Positions 19,044 through 31,900 of a stretch of DNA of 64,000 bases are shown in pieces. The notes beneath the pieces were generated by a model. The model was not told the DNA's origin. It saw only the letters and a program-made list of their open reading frames with translations, and made no database searches. Made by a program: the position numbers and the translations under genes. Source of the stretch: Rotaria macrura (lineage: Eukaryota; Rotifera; Eurotatoria; Philodinida; Philodinidae); the NCBI GenBank assembly GCA_900239685.1, contig OENT01000635.1:7226-71225 (forward strand), written 5' to 3'. Position 1 is the stretch's first letter. Every line of letters starts with the position of its first letter.

Positions 19044-22000
19044 TAACTCTCGGACATAAGTCCGAAGTTTTCACATTTATTATTTCAATGGAAACAAACT
19101 GACTTTGACAATTTAGATGACATTAAGTAGGATATAGTTTTCATTACTGCGACTGAAACGGTATCAGAAGAGTCATAGATTAAATAATTAGATACATAGA
19201 GTATTAGTTTATCTAGTGTACTAATCATGTGATCTGAACCGTAGAATATCCATCTTTTTTTGTGTAGAAGCATTCGATTGATCAACGAACATTGTCGTAC
19301 AGAAAGCAATATGAACATCAATCCAATATTATTGGGGTAATGAAAAAACTATAGAATATTCTTGTAATTTGTTTGACCTATCGTAATCAATGGGCATCTA
19401 CTTTGCTTTGAGCAATATTACAACCTCTGAGAAAATTTAACTCATGTTAAATACTATTCCTATTTGTCACGAGTTTACGTTTATAGTGTAACATTAACTT
19501 AGGTCTTGATGGCTCTTCAACTACTCAATAATGACTCCTCGGCATGTGTAAATCACTGACTTGTTGAGAGAGATTTGAACAAAATCTAAATTAATAGTGA
19601 AGCTAGTCATCTATTATTATACCACAAAACTTACGAAAGGTCTCTACCGACTATGAGATGTAGAATATTTTGTTCCGAAAAATGATCCACTTTGGATGCC
19701 CGATATACTTTCAACTATGGAGTGATGAGAAAAACACGTCTTTTTTCAACCAATCGATAGTTCATAAAGTTTACTTCAAACAATGTTCTTTAACGATCTC
19801 AAATCTCATGCTTCCCTTATTTTCGGCAATTCTCTCCAATGAGTCAAATGGGAGAAGGTAAAAAATTTCAAAGTCAGCACGAATATCATAATAAAGAACG
19901 AACGAAAATCATCTTGATTTCAATCAAGAAAAAAACAATTGTACAATATTTTTGAATAACGTTCAACAATTAATTCAAGTGATACATTGAGATATTCACA
20001 TTATTCATTGATGCAAGTTATCACAAGGTCACATTCAAACGGTTTTCATTTCTATAGAATATAACTAGTGTATGGTAGTAAAAAATCTTTTATTTGACTC
20101 TTCATAAAATAGATTTCTGACAAGATTGTTTCAAAAATCGGAGTACTACTGTATTAAATTTTCTTTCTTGAGAAATTTGACTTTATAGTGCATCAAATAA
20201 AAACTCTATTAACTAATGGATTCAATGACTGAAATTCAAGTATGAATGTACTTGAAGTCAAGCAAAAAAAGTAATATTCATGTTTTTTGAATATTGTATC
20301 TACGATATGCTACAGAAATAATTAATAAACTCATGTTAGTCTAGAATCATAATTCGTTGATAGATCTAAATAGTTAACAATATTTCGTATCAAAAGTATG
20401 GAAATGAATATGTTTTGAAAGTTGATGATTAATGATTGCGCCATTTTGTAAACAATTTTTTAAATTGCAATGGAAAAACGTTTGTTAAATGTTCAGTCAT
20501 ATATATATATATATATATATTTGTAGTATAATGTTTGAAGAAGATATTGAACAAACAAGGAACGAAAAAGTTCATGTAGCATTGCAATATTCTCTGTGGG
20601 CTTTTTATTTTCAATTGTTCGCGAGTGTTTGGACAACAATTAAAAAAGCCGGAGCATTTCTTTCGTCGCAAAGTATTTTATTGTACATAATACTGTGAAA
20701 GGTTTATGTAAAAAATAAAATGATTCAGACATGTCTTTCTTATGGATATGCTCATTCAAGAAAAACAACAAAGCAATTTCTTCGAATGATGTCCTCCGAG
20801 GATTTAATATTGTGCCATCATAAAAGATGTGTCGCATCACAAAATCATGTTATTGACGAATCGATCAATCATCCGAAGATTTTATCCTTGTTTTTTTTTA
20901 TTCGCCTGACTCCATCGAATATTTTGCAGTCTTCTGGTTGAGCTGTTCTTTTTCTTTGTTACGCATAATTTTTAAAATAGAATTGAATGAAATGGGTAGA
21001 AGACAATTTAAAAACTATAATAGTAACGGAAACTATTGTTTAAACTTATTTCATTGAACGATTTTATGGTAACAGATTGACAACGTACTTTGTCATTCTT
21101 CTATTCAAACAAAAGACATTGAATACACGACGAAACATTATAAATGTTCTACAAAAATCAGCTGTTTCAACAAGCGAAACTAAATATTATCTAAAAGAAT
21201 TTATAGAGTCTGGCATTCTTTTTCAACTTAATATTTACGGAGAAAAATTAATAATTAAAGATATTGACAAAGAAAGCACACAAGCATTATTGTCTCTTGT
21301 GTCTTTTCGAAGTAGACGTATTATATTGTTCTTTTCATTTGTATGCTCCACACATCTTTCATATAGTTGTGCAGAGCAACAATGCCATTAAATATTCATG
21401 CCTAAAAAAAATAAAACGTAGTGTTTTCTTTTTTCATATGTGTGCATGCTTTTCAAAATGCACAAGTACAGGTCAATTGAGGTTGATGCTTTTGATATGT
21501 ATGCAACTTAATACTCTCATTCATGTCGACGTCGGTTGAGAAACGAGCAATGAAAGTATAAAATACAATGAAGAAAATCGAGAACATGTCGAGTACTCTT
21601 AAATTAAATGATGATTAAACAGAATGATATTACTACTCTTGATAGAATCATTCGAATGATGATTATCGATGAACATAAAATTCTACATACGACTTGATTG
21701 ATATTAATAGCATCCTATTAGTTTTTTACAAGCATAAATTATGTATGAGCATTCAAATACAAGTGTCAAATGTTAGACTTACTTCACAATTGATCCTTAT
21801 AGATTGAGAAAGAACATCGCTGATATACGATTACTGACACTGTATGAACAACGTTTCATTATCATAGATTAAATACTTCCTTGTTACATTTCTGAATTAT
21901 AATATTTGAACATTGTAAAGCAATGTGTCTCGAAGTACATCGAATATAATTAGTATTTTCTCTCGTAATCATTGACAGTGGTTCAATCGTATTTAAGGTT

Positions 22001-24858
22001 TTAATCCCAAATGGATAGCGCTAACAGGTTTTCATGTTTAATTCAATTACTCATACAGAAAAAGAAATAGACATACGGAATAGTTTTTACTACAAAGATC
22101 GACACAACAACAACAAAACCATCTGTTTTTCTATTTTGAACAAAGAATTACAAGATTATTTTGTACCTATACTTTGCACATTATCTAGTTGTGCTCCTAT
22201 TGATTATAACACTGCATCGATATCTGAAACAATTTAAGTTCACATCCTCATATAAAGACTCACTAGATTATATTCGAGCGTAATACACACAAAAACAAAT
22301 AAAATAAAATTCCATGAAACAAAAAGAAAAGCTGATTACAGAATTTTTTTTTCTGTATTTTGCTAAATACATTAATGAAAAATTATAATGCGATGCAATG
22401 ATTCATCATATTGTAATCAATGAAATGACATTGTGGAAAAAATAGCTAAGTTTCGGATTTAATTTCTTGAAATCTTGGCATGCATGAATAGAAGAAAAAT
22501 CAACTTACGCACAAAATCACCATCTAAATGTTTTTAGCTACGTGCGTAACATTAAAGTAAGAAAAAAAGCAATCATCATTTTGTTGATATTTAACTTTCC
22601 CACACTAGCTTACATCATAGATGTGAATTATTTTTGTAGTTGTCACCGATTCAATAGAAACAACGATCGGTCAAATAATAGAAGCTTAATTCTATTCGAT
22701 AGATTCACACCCTTCATTTTTACATTTAATGTCACTCTTACAATCAACCAAAACATTATTCTGTAATATGAGAACATGATGTGTCTTGGCTTATTCGTTA
22801 ACGATTCATTTCTTATAATAAACAAAAAAACAAAAAAAAACCGGAAAGAAACTAGACCATTTCATTGTGTTCATTCTCCTACTCCCACACGTTTTTTTTT
22901 AGACAGACACATCATTTCTTGGTTGTGGAGAAAAATAACAGAACTAGCGCAATAACAATAGATGTTGATGACGAGTGGCATGCACGCAATGGGGAATGCA
23001 TCCAGATTTTGACGTTCTGAACGCATCATAGAACGACAGAAAAAAAAAAGAAAAAAAAAGGAGGAAAAAAAATCGAGAACATAGCCACTATATTTTTTTC
23101 AGAAAGATCTTCTGCCATTATTGTCGATTCTGTTTCCCTCACCATAACCACCGCTAGTCTACTGTTGTCGTCGACGTTGATAAAACGGAAGATAGAAATG
23201 AGAAACTCACACTCCTTATCGTTTTCGATGGAACCACACAAGCCCCAAAAGAAACATTCCATCATTGATAGTCATAAACTATAACGAGATATTATATCAA
23301 CATGTTTTATTGAACAAAAATATTACTATGAACCAATCTCATATTCAACTAATTCATGATGACATTCAACAGTGAACAAAAATTTTAATAAAAAAATTGA
23401 TCAGATTATATTTAGGTAAATATTTTCATAATATTTTTTCTTCTAAGAAATATAATTTTCTCAAAAATAAAAAATAAAACACCTATTAGGACTATATTTT
23501 ATATTTTCTTGTATTTTTATTAAAGAAAACGAGTTCAAGGATTAACTTGTTTTTACTTTTTAAATAACGAAACTAATTTAAATAATTATTATTGATATCA
23601 ATAATAAGATCAAAAAAGATCTACATAACTAGGCTTCTGTTTCTCATTCTTGACATTGATCTCAGATTTTTCATGAATATAGACAAGAACATACGCTTTT
23701 TGTCACTAACATGTATATATATATATATAGGCCTTTTATTGCCTATCAAGCTGCTAGAAGGGTTTATTCTTTTTTTTTCTTCTATTCTGTTTTTTTTTCT
23801 TATATAGGATGGTGTCTCACCAAAAAGAAAGATAATGTCCACATAGAAAAAAATGGAATCATAATTACAGTTTTTTTTTAGAATTATTCTGCATCATTAA
23901 AGTTTCTCTTTTAACATAATTTTTGAGAAAAAAAGACTGTAATGCTTGTAAAGAAACGAATTCGATAGAATCTATCTACTCTAATTAACTTACGATTGAA
24001 AGAAATTTCATTACCGAAAACTTTTCCTACGTGGATATAGAAGCATTGCAAATGTGTTCCATCTTCATCAAAATTCAATGCTATCGATACGTTTACGACA
24101 GATGAAAGAACTTCGCTTTGTGCCGTATTATTTATTTATGTATGATACTATTTTTTACTTTTCTCGAGCTGGATACAAATTTATATATATATATTGATAA
24201 TAATTATTGTGGTTATTCGCTACTTATGCCAGAATTTCTAGATTTTTTACAAATGATTAAATTTGTCTCTCGAGCTAGTACATATAGTTTGAAAATCATT
24301 AGCGTTCTTCAAACTTTCTTATAGTTTTAGTTTAAATTTTAGTAAATAATCTAACAGTAAATATAAAATCATCTGGAAATCGATAATAGCATCACTCGCA
24401 TTGAATACGTGTTAGAGAGTCTATCTATCGTTGACCGTGCATGTTACATATATATATGCACAGCTGTTTCTTTTCTCATTGCTTCGCAATCACAAATGCC
24501 ATCAAACACCTTCCCCACAAGACATTTCTTTTTCTTGCTTCTTTTTATTTTAGATTGGATCTCTTACTTTATTTTTTCAAATATAGTCATTAAATATAAA
24601 CGAGAATAAGGCATCGATTAATCATCATAAGTAAAAAAAAAGACGGAAAGTCAATAGGCCTATGCGCATTTGTCGATTTACAACCAAGAAAAAAGAAAAA
24701 AGTTAAGGCATCATAGCTACACCTGTCTCAATTCACTTAAATATGATCAATGCTTTATCTTTTTTTGTCGATGATTCTTTTTTTTTTAATAGAAAGCCAC
24801 TTTCTCATATTCCAATTGATATCGACACAACATATTCGTTGCAAATATAAGTATTAAA
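19044..24858. other. 5.8 kb spacer without a recognised gene
   Basis: AT-rich DNA with many poly-T and poly-A tracts and AT microsatellites (20499-20520, about 23711-23730, 24181-24193). Two open stretches might be decayed or missed exons: 20531-20698 (MFEEDIEQTRNEKVHVALQY, 55 codons) and 21077-21391, which contains LNTRRNIINVLQKSAVSTSE. Neither resembles a known family nor is bounded by convincing splice sites. The 5' regulatory region of the gene starting at 24859 should be in the last kilobase. Confidence 0.45.
20499..20520. repeat. (AT)11 microsatellite
   Basis: An uninterrupted AT dinucleotide run, preceded by GTTCAGTC and followed by TTGTAG. Confidence 0.95.
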
Positions 24859-27687
24859 ATGAGTGACGAAAATCGAGATCCATCTTCGAGTCCTTTACCA
24901 ACAAAAATACGTCCGAAACCGATTGATGCGAAATCTGCAGCAGCATCATCATTAGTATCATCATCTGACAGTCCGAAATCAGCGACAATAACCAATATAT
25001 CACAACGATTACCTTCGACATCAGTTGAAGTATCCGTTGGTGATATTCTATCAACTGATGATAAGCGTGCATCGGTTAGTGTTCTTAAACAACAACCACG
25101 TTATTCATCATCATCATGTTCATCGTCGGAATTCGGCGATGTAGGAGAGAGTACATTTACAGCAACAAATAAAATGGATCTAGGTGAAGCTACACGTGAA
25201 TTAACGCGTCTACTGCATATTGGTAATGATAGTTCAAACACTGAAATACATCTAAATCCTGATGCACCAGATTTTACACCAGTAGACTTTAGTCCAACAT
25301 ATCGTTCAGAATTGGCACCAGCACATTTACGTCGACGTGCAACACAAGTTGATCATTATCATTATCGTTATTTACGTTCACGTTATTATTCAGAATCATA
25401 TCCTTCGGTACCAACAGGTAATTCTGCAATACGACCATTACTTTCGCTTATACCACAACATTTCCCAAATAATCGTCAAACATGGAATAATACAACAAAT
25501 GCACCATCATCATCATCTAATACGTGGTGGCAAAATGAGTATAGTAATCCACCGAGTTCAGCGTCATCGTATCATTCGAAACCAGCCTATTCACCATATT
25601 CTCCATTGATGCCACCATTAACAGATGATAGCCTGTATCCAAGTAAACATTCATCAAAACGACAACGTGTACATTCAAGTCGAGCTTTTGTTTTTCCAAA
25701 TCAACAAACAGCTAATAGAAAACGTTCCTATTCAGGTCCTGAAACTCCATTACAACCTCCGCCAACACATCTCGATGGTATTCATTCATTAACAAAAATA
25801 ATGGTTGACGTTCTACGTATGATTGATCCACTACCAATAAGTGAAGAACAAGAACAAAAAGAAAAGAAAGAATCAATTTCGACTTCAACCTTACAACAAC
25901 AATCACAGAAGAATCGACAATCATCAAATCCTCATTATCAACGACATTCGCAACAACTACTACAACAACAGCAAGAAGAAATAAATGAATCTAACGATGT
26001 AGAAGATGTTTTCGTTAATGATGAAATTCCAACAATAACAGCAGCAATCAATAAACTATCAGGTAATATACCTATATTTAAAATATGTTTTTTTTCAACG
26101 ATACATTGTTTTCAGCTGTGTTCTAACATTCATCGGTAATTACAATCAGTATCCCACGTAATATCTATCAACTAGTCTTGAAATTGATCATCGATAATCT
26201 GTTATTTCATTTAAGAGTGTCATTTTTATTTATTTATTCTTCTTGTTAATGATCATTGAAACAATCAATCTTCTGATATTTCCTAATTAAATAAGACTTA
26301 AGTCAATGGTCTAAAACATGGACTAATAGCATTAATACATATGTACATTCTCCCGTACGAGTCTCTCTGTAGATAATTGTTTTTGCTTACATCATATTCA
26401 CGATTGATTACGCTTCTAAATGACTTGTATAAATACCAAAGATTTTCTTCCTGACAGCTAATTGTAAATTATTCTATATAGTATCAACCATGAACTAGTC
26501 AATATAGTGCTCGTTTGTAATGTGTAAATAACGAGTAGAATATGAAAATTAAAACAAAGGGCAGACCGAAACAGCACCATATCTATCTATTGACACTCAT
26601 GTATAGCAAGGTTATCAACAATAAACAGTGAGTGCCTTGGGTATTTATACATATAGAAAATATAACGAAGCATAACACCATATTCTATTTTATTAACGAG
26701 TTTATTTTGTACATTGCGAAGATCGAATTTCATCGTATGAAATACATATACATCTATGTATATATATATATATATACATAGAGATCATCTTTTTTTCTTG
26801 TATAAGATTCAATCTCGCTTCTTATAATACAATCTATGTTACAAAAAGAAATTATGAAGACATAATAGACGAGAGCTATTGACAAACAGAATCTACTATT
26901 GATGTATAAAAATCTATTTATCAACATAAACGATAGTTACGTACATCGATTGTATCATCAATCAAATTCTAATCATGTGAAAGAATTTGATATCAGTATA
27001 TATCACACTAGCCAATTATTGTCCTTGCTCGAGATGACTGCTAAGTATAGATATATCTATATATCCTCACATCTGGACACTATACTAAATAATAAAAGTG
27101 TCAAAAAAAATAATGAAGTGAATAGAGAAAAGCATCGAAGCGTAAAAACAACCGATACATTCGTCACTAAAAGTTTCGCGTCAATTATAATTATATCTAA
27201 TGCATTTGTTTTTTTTTCATGTCTTTCGTTTTGTTTTCCTAACAATGATTAGAAATTATTTTTAGAAATTTTTCAATCGTTCGAAAAAATACTTTTCATT
27301 ATAAAATCATTTTTTGTCGTTCTTGTATATACAAGCCTCAAACATTCTATGTGTGTGTTTGAGTGGAAAAAAAACTCTTTGGGGATCTATTCTTAAGATT
27401 TTTTATTTTTCCAGAATTGCATGATGAGAAAAAAACACAAACAACAAAAATAATTTTATTCTGACTATTTAGATACGTCCAGTGAATATAAAAATCTATT
27501 AACAGTCAATGATGACAATGAACACAAGCAAGATTCGTCAATAAATTCAACTGATATTGATGTCAATGAGACAACAAATGTTCTTTCAAAACCTTGTGCA
27601 AATGATGAATCATTCCATGAAATTAATACAAATGAAGAATCAACAACATCGATGCCGACTGCAACAACTACTCAAGCGACTAACTGA
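24859..27687 (+). CDS. Disordered protein with a PAM2 (PABP-binding) motif
   Basis: There are two exons, 24859-26062 and 27473-27687 (TGA), joined in phase 1 across a 1.4 kb intron; the product is 472 aa. It starts at ATG 24859 with MSDENRDPSSSPLPTK. At about residues 132-141 is HLNPDAPDFTP, which fits the PAM2 consensus (Leu-Asn-Pro-x-Ala-x-x-Phe-x-Pro). In ataxin-2, PAIP, TOB and LARP4 proteins this motif binds the MLLE domain of poly(A)-binding protein. Everything else is low complexity: Ser-rich at the start, an aromatic Tyr/Ser/Pro middle, a basic SSKRQRVHSSR patch, one predicted helix (IHSLTKIMVDVLRMIDPLP), Gln runs and an acidic Ser/Thr/Asn tail. No LSm, BTG or La domain is present, so it is not an obvious ortholog of those. 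A role in cytoplasmic mRNA regulation is inferred from the motif only. Confidence 0.82.
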
Positions 27688-28982
27688 CAGAACATGAATG
27701 CATATGTTACTTCTCTAATAACTCTTTAGATAAATCACATACATCAGCATTATTAATACAACCGAAGTCAAGTGTAATGATGAAATTTACACATTATTCT
27801 CTGACTAAATTTTCTTAATATTTACCGAAAACCCCCCACATTCTGTCTCTCTTTCTATTCGAACATACTTTATAATTGTGTTTATGTTCGTTGTAATTTT
27901 CGTTTTTTTTTTCTTCTTCTCTTTTCTTTCATTTAAAACCTTTCAGTGAAGAAAAAAAATATTTAAATAATGGAGGGCTAAAGTATGACAGAAAAACATT
28001 TCAGATGAAAAACAGCTAATGCAATATTCTAATTCATTTCATTCTTTGGTCTGTGCCTTAGAGTTAAACAAACATTTTAAATCATTATCACCAAAAATGA
28101 AACTCTTGAAAAATCAATAGGCTCGAAAAAGAAACGAAGGACACACTTTCTTTCCTTCGATGATAAAGAAACATTCATTTGCCATCAGGCAAAAGTATAT
28201 AAATGAGCTATAATAAAAATGGAAAGACAAAGACAATCATTAATGACAATAAGGAAAAGAAACATCGTGTGCAAGAAGAAAGTTAAAGAATGGAATAAAA
28301 ATAGCTAGAAAATGGGCTTCAACAATATTTTACATGGGAACGAATGCAACATATGATAATGATGATGATGTTAGCATGCATAAAGAAGAAAAGTAACGGC
28401 GAAGAAATATGAATACTTCATGGCATATTCTTCATTCAATCTATACTTGTACTAGTGAGAATTCTGTGAAAACAGAGAAAAAGAAAAGACCGACCAGTAA
28501 GCTGCCGAAGCAGAAGTAGAAGAACAGGAAAAGAAAGAGAAAAACAACTCTAGTATACTGGGGAAAAAATTATAGCACCATAAATGCAAATGAATCAACC
28601 TCAGAAATATAACCACGTCATATTTTTTTTTCTTTTTACTTATACCATTGACATGTCAAATAAAGTCTTTTATATTTTGTTGCGGCTATGCTGCGATGAT
28701 TACTAGTTTTAACAATGATAATTGCGATGAACGGTATAAATAAATAACATTGAATACCATAGAAAGCGTAGCGATGTAGGCCAAAAATGTTTATGATGAT
28801 CGCGAAAATCAAAGAGACAGAGAACAAGGTAAAAGAGAAAAAAGAAAGAGCGATGTTAGAAGAGCGTCGGCGATGAGAGAACAAGAGAAGAAGAAAAAAA
28901 GCGAAGGAAACAAATAAAAGCTACTGATTCAGTTACGTCGCTTACGAGCAAACTACACTACCATTCGAACATCAACGATTCA
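27688..28982. other. Spacer with purine-biased leader region of the giant gene
   Basis: The first 300 nt are a probable 3' UTR. From about 28090 to 28920 the + strand is strongly purine-rich (many GAAGAAA, AAAGAAA and GAAAAAG blocks), ending shortly before ATG 28983. It has no coding frame on the + strand. It probably contains the promoter and 5' UTR of the next gene. Confidence 0.45.
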
Positions 28983-31900
28983 ATGACGAATCGTATCCCA
29001 TCATCATTCAATAGTAACAATAACGATCAAAATAGTTCTGTATTTAATATTCATTCGACGAATACAACACACTCATCAAATAACATTTCATCATCAACTT
29101 CTCACCCTACGTCCTCAATGAGTCGTCATTTACATGAAAATCAACCATCGTATTCATCAATAAGTCTTCACGGGATATCATCATCATCAGTACCTTATTA
29201 TAAAGCACATTATCTAGATGATTCAGATACAGAAATGATTCGAGAAGAAATTCTTGAAATTATCCATCTCGATCATTATCCAACATTACTTGAACGTTGG
29301 GGTGATGATACGAAAACAACGATTCAATATGATGGAGATCTCATAATTGAAGATCATGTCGAATTCGAAGAAGATGAACCAACACATACTGAAGAGATCT
29401 CATATGAAATAATATATTCAGGCAATGCTATTAAATCAACGAAAGAAGTTCTACATACACATATAGAATCTCGAAATTTTCGTAAAATTAGAAAACGACG
29501 AATTAAACGTAAAAGACAAAAACAAGATATGCCAACAAGTAATATCGATGAACGTGCAACACAGTTACTCGATAATATGCATAATTTATCAAATAAAATT
29601 AATTCAATTATTGAAAATAGCAGTTATAGTAACGATGACTTCTCCGGTGACAATTATAAAATAACAAATATCGATCATAGTATTGAAAATATAATTACAA
29701 AATGTTCAAAACAAACCGATGAGACTATTTCTTCCATGACTTATGGTAAGTTCCTAGTTTCTATTGCTTTTGTTTCCCATAGTTTTGAAATATTTGAAAC
29801 ACACACACACACACAAAGGAAGAAATTCCCTTGATACAATGCGATTTAATTACATTGAATGAGCATGATCTTAAAATAGTAGTTGTATTGTATGAAGCTT
29901 AAAATATACATGAAAATTGATATAAAATAAGTTTTCAAGTTCTTTTCATTCAAGGTTTTCTAATCCAAACAAGATTAGCACTACATTGAACAAAGACAAA
30001 TGTTAAGATTTTTTTATACATGTATGTGTATATACGTATATATGTTTCAATTGTGATCTCTAGCAAAGATGCTCAATAAAGAATACATCTCACATAAATC
30101 AATCAAGTAGAATAAATTGTTTGATACATAATTATTTCATATGAAATATGTTAAAATTTTTTTGTTAATCATAATTCTCGAGTATATTAGTTCGAATGAC
30201 ATGTTAACATTAGAACAATCAGTTATGTATTTTTGATTTGCACTAGTAAATAGACCAAAATAAACTGATCCTATTTACAGATTTCAAGTAAATATGGACT
30301 GATTTTGAAAATATTATGAATAATTAACCTTGAAGAACAGCGATGATTTGATCAAATAAGAAAAAATTACTAAATTGACGAAAACAAGTTAATAATTAGT
30401 GTCGTTAATAAATATACAGTAGAAATCTTTTTTTTGTATTAATTTTAACTTGAAAATAGAAGAAAAATATTTCTTTCAAATTTTTTGTTTGAGCTCATTA
30501 ATATCGATTTGGAGCTGTGTGTAACGTGCCATTCGCTATTTTATTATACGTTCTTAATGCATATTTAATCGATTTTTTTCTTCTTACAAATACACCATAT
30601 GATAACAATCAAAAACGTCGGGTTTTTTTTTCCTACTTTGTTCATAAATACTATCATTAATCATCGATTACAACGAAAAAGAACACTCATTATGTTTGAT
30701 TACAGGAGATGATCGTTCCAATATTGATCTAAATGACAATGATGCAAGGTCATCTACTGGCAATGAACTATTTTCAATAAAATATCCTAACTCGAACGCA
30801 CAACATCAACATTGTCACAGTCAAACAAAACAACAAGAGTATCAAATTAATCTTATATCACAAAACGTAGACGCTGAAAAAAATCTCAAAGAATCGCATT
30901 CATCGTATTTACTCTCAACGAATGAAACACATACGTTATGTCCTGATCACGAAATTCAATCGAACACAGAATCATCAATCAATCGTTCAATAACAGATGA
31001 TAATGAAGGACAGAAAACTCTATTGGAAAATTCAGATTTTTATCAACAAGAGATATTTCTCGACAAAAAAGTAACTTTCTTTTCATAAGTCAATTCAAAT
31101 AAAATAACAATTAATTGAATCCTTTTTTTTTTATTTAAGAAAACAACAACAGAAGAAATATTGCTGGATCATGAAAAAACACAAACAATCACAAATCGAT
31201 CATTGAAAATTAATGCAAACAATACTTCCATTCAATCTCCGATAACAATGAACGATGGAATCGAAGGTATTTTTCATCAAAATTTTCTATTGTTTTTTTT
31301 TGTTGAAATTAGTAATATTTCGTTTATGCCCAGTTTCATTTGATGAAAGCAACCGTCATTTACTTTCTCAAATTACACTAACTCAAGAATCAATATCAAA
31401 TATTGATTGTCATCATGAAATTCTATCGAATCCAACCGAGTGAGTAATGAAAATTCGTCAATATTCTAATCTGATTAATTTTAACGTTTTATTTTTCAGT
31501 GAAAATGTATCGATCGATAAAATTACAAATATTAAAAATAAAACCTTTCAAACTATCATCAAATCAGAAGAACTAAAAACAACTCATACACAGTTAGATC
31601 ACGAAAATATATCATTTCCATGTACTCGAACATCTTCTAGGATAGAAAATGAATACGTAACAACTTTTAAAACTGTTATAGCATCAAACGTGCTAGGTGA
31701 AACAAGCAGTGAACTTGTTAGTTGTCCATTGACTTTACAATCTTCGTCAGATGTTAGTAATACGAATCTAATAGCAAGAAACGAAAATATTCCTGATAAT
31801 AGTCTAGGGTAAATTTTTCCTATTTTCTTCATTGATGCGAGTCTAGTTTCTAATGTTTTGCTATTCATTTTGTAGTACGCAAAGTCTAGAATCAACAAGT

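Noticed and set aside
20531-21391. Possible gene from the frames at 20531-20698 and 21077-21391
   Set aside because: No consistent splice sites and no recognisable family; kept only as a note in the spacer entry.
26899-27252. 117-codon open frame
   Set aside because: It lies in the intron between the two PAM2-gene exons, is AT-rich and has no motif; the flanking exons join in phase without it.
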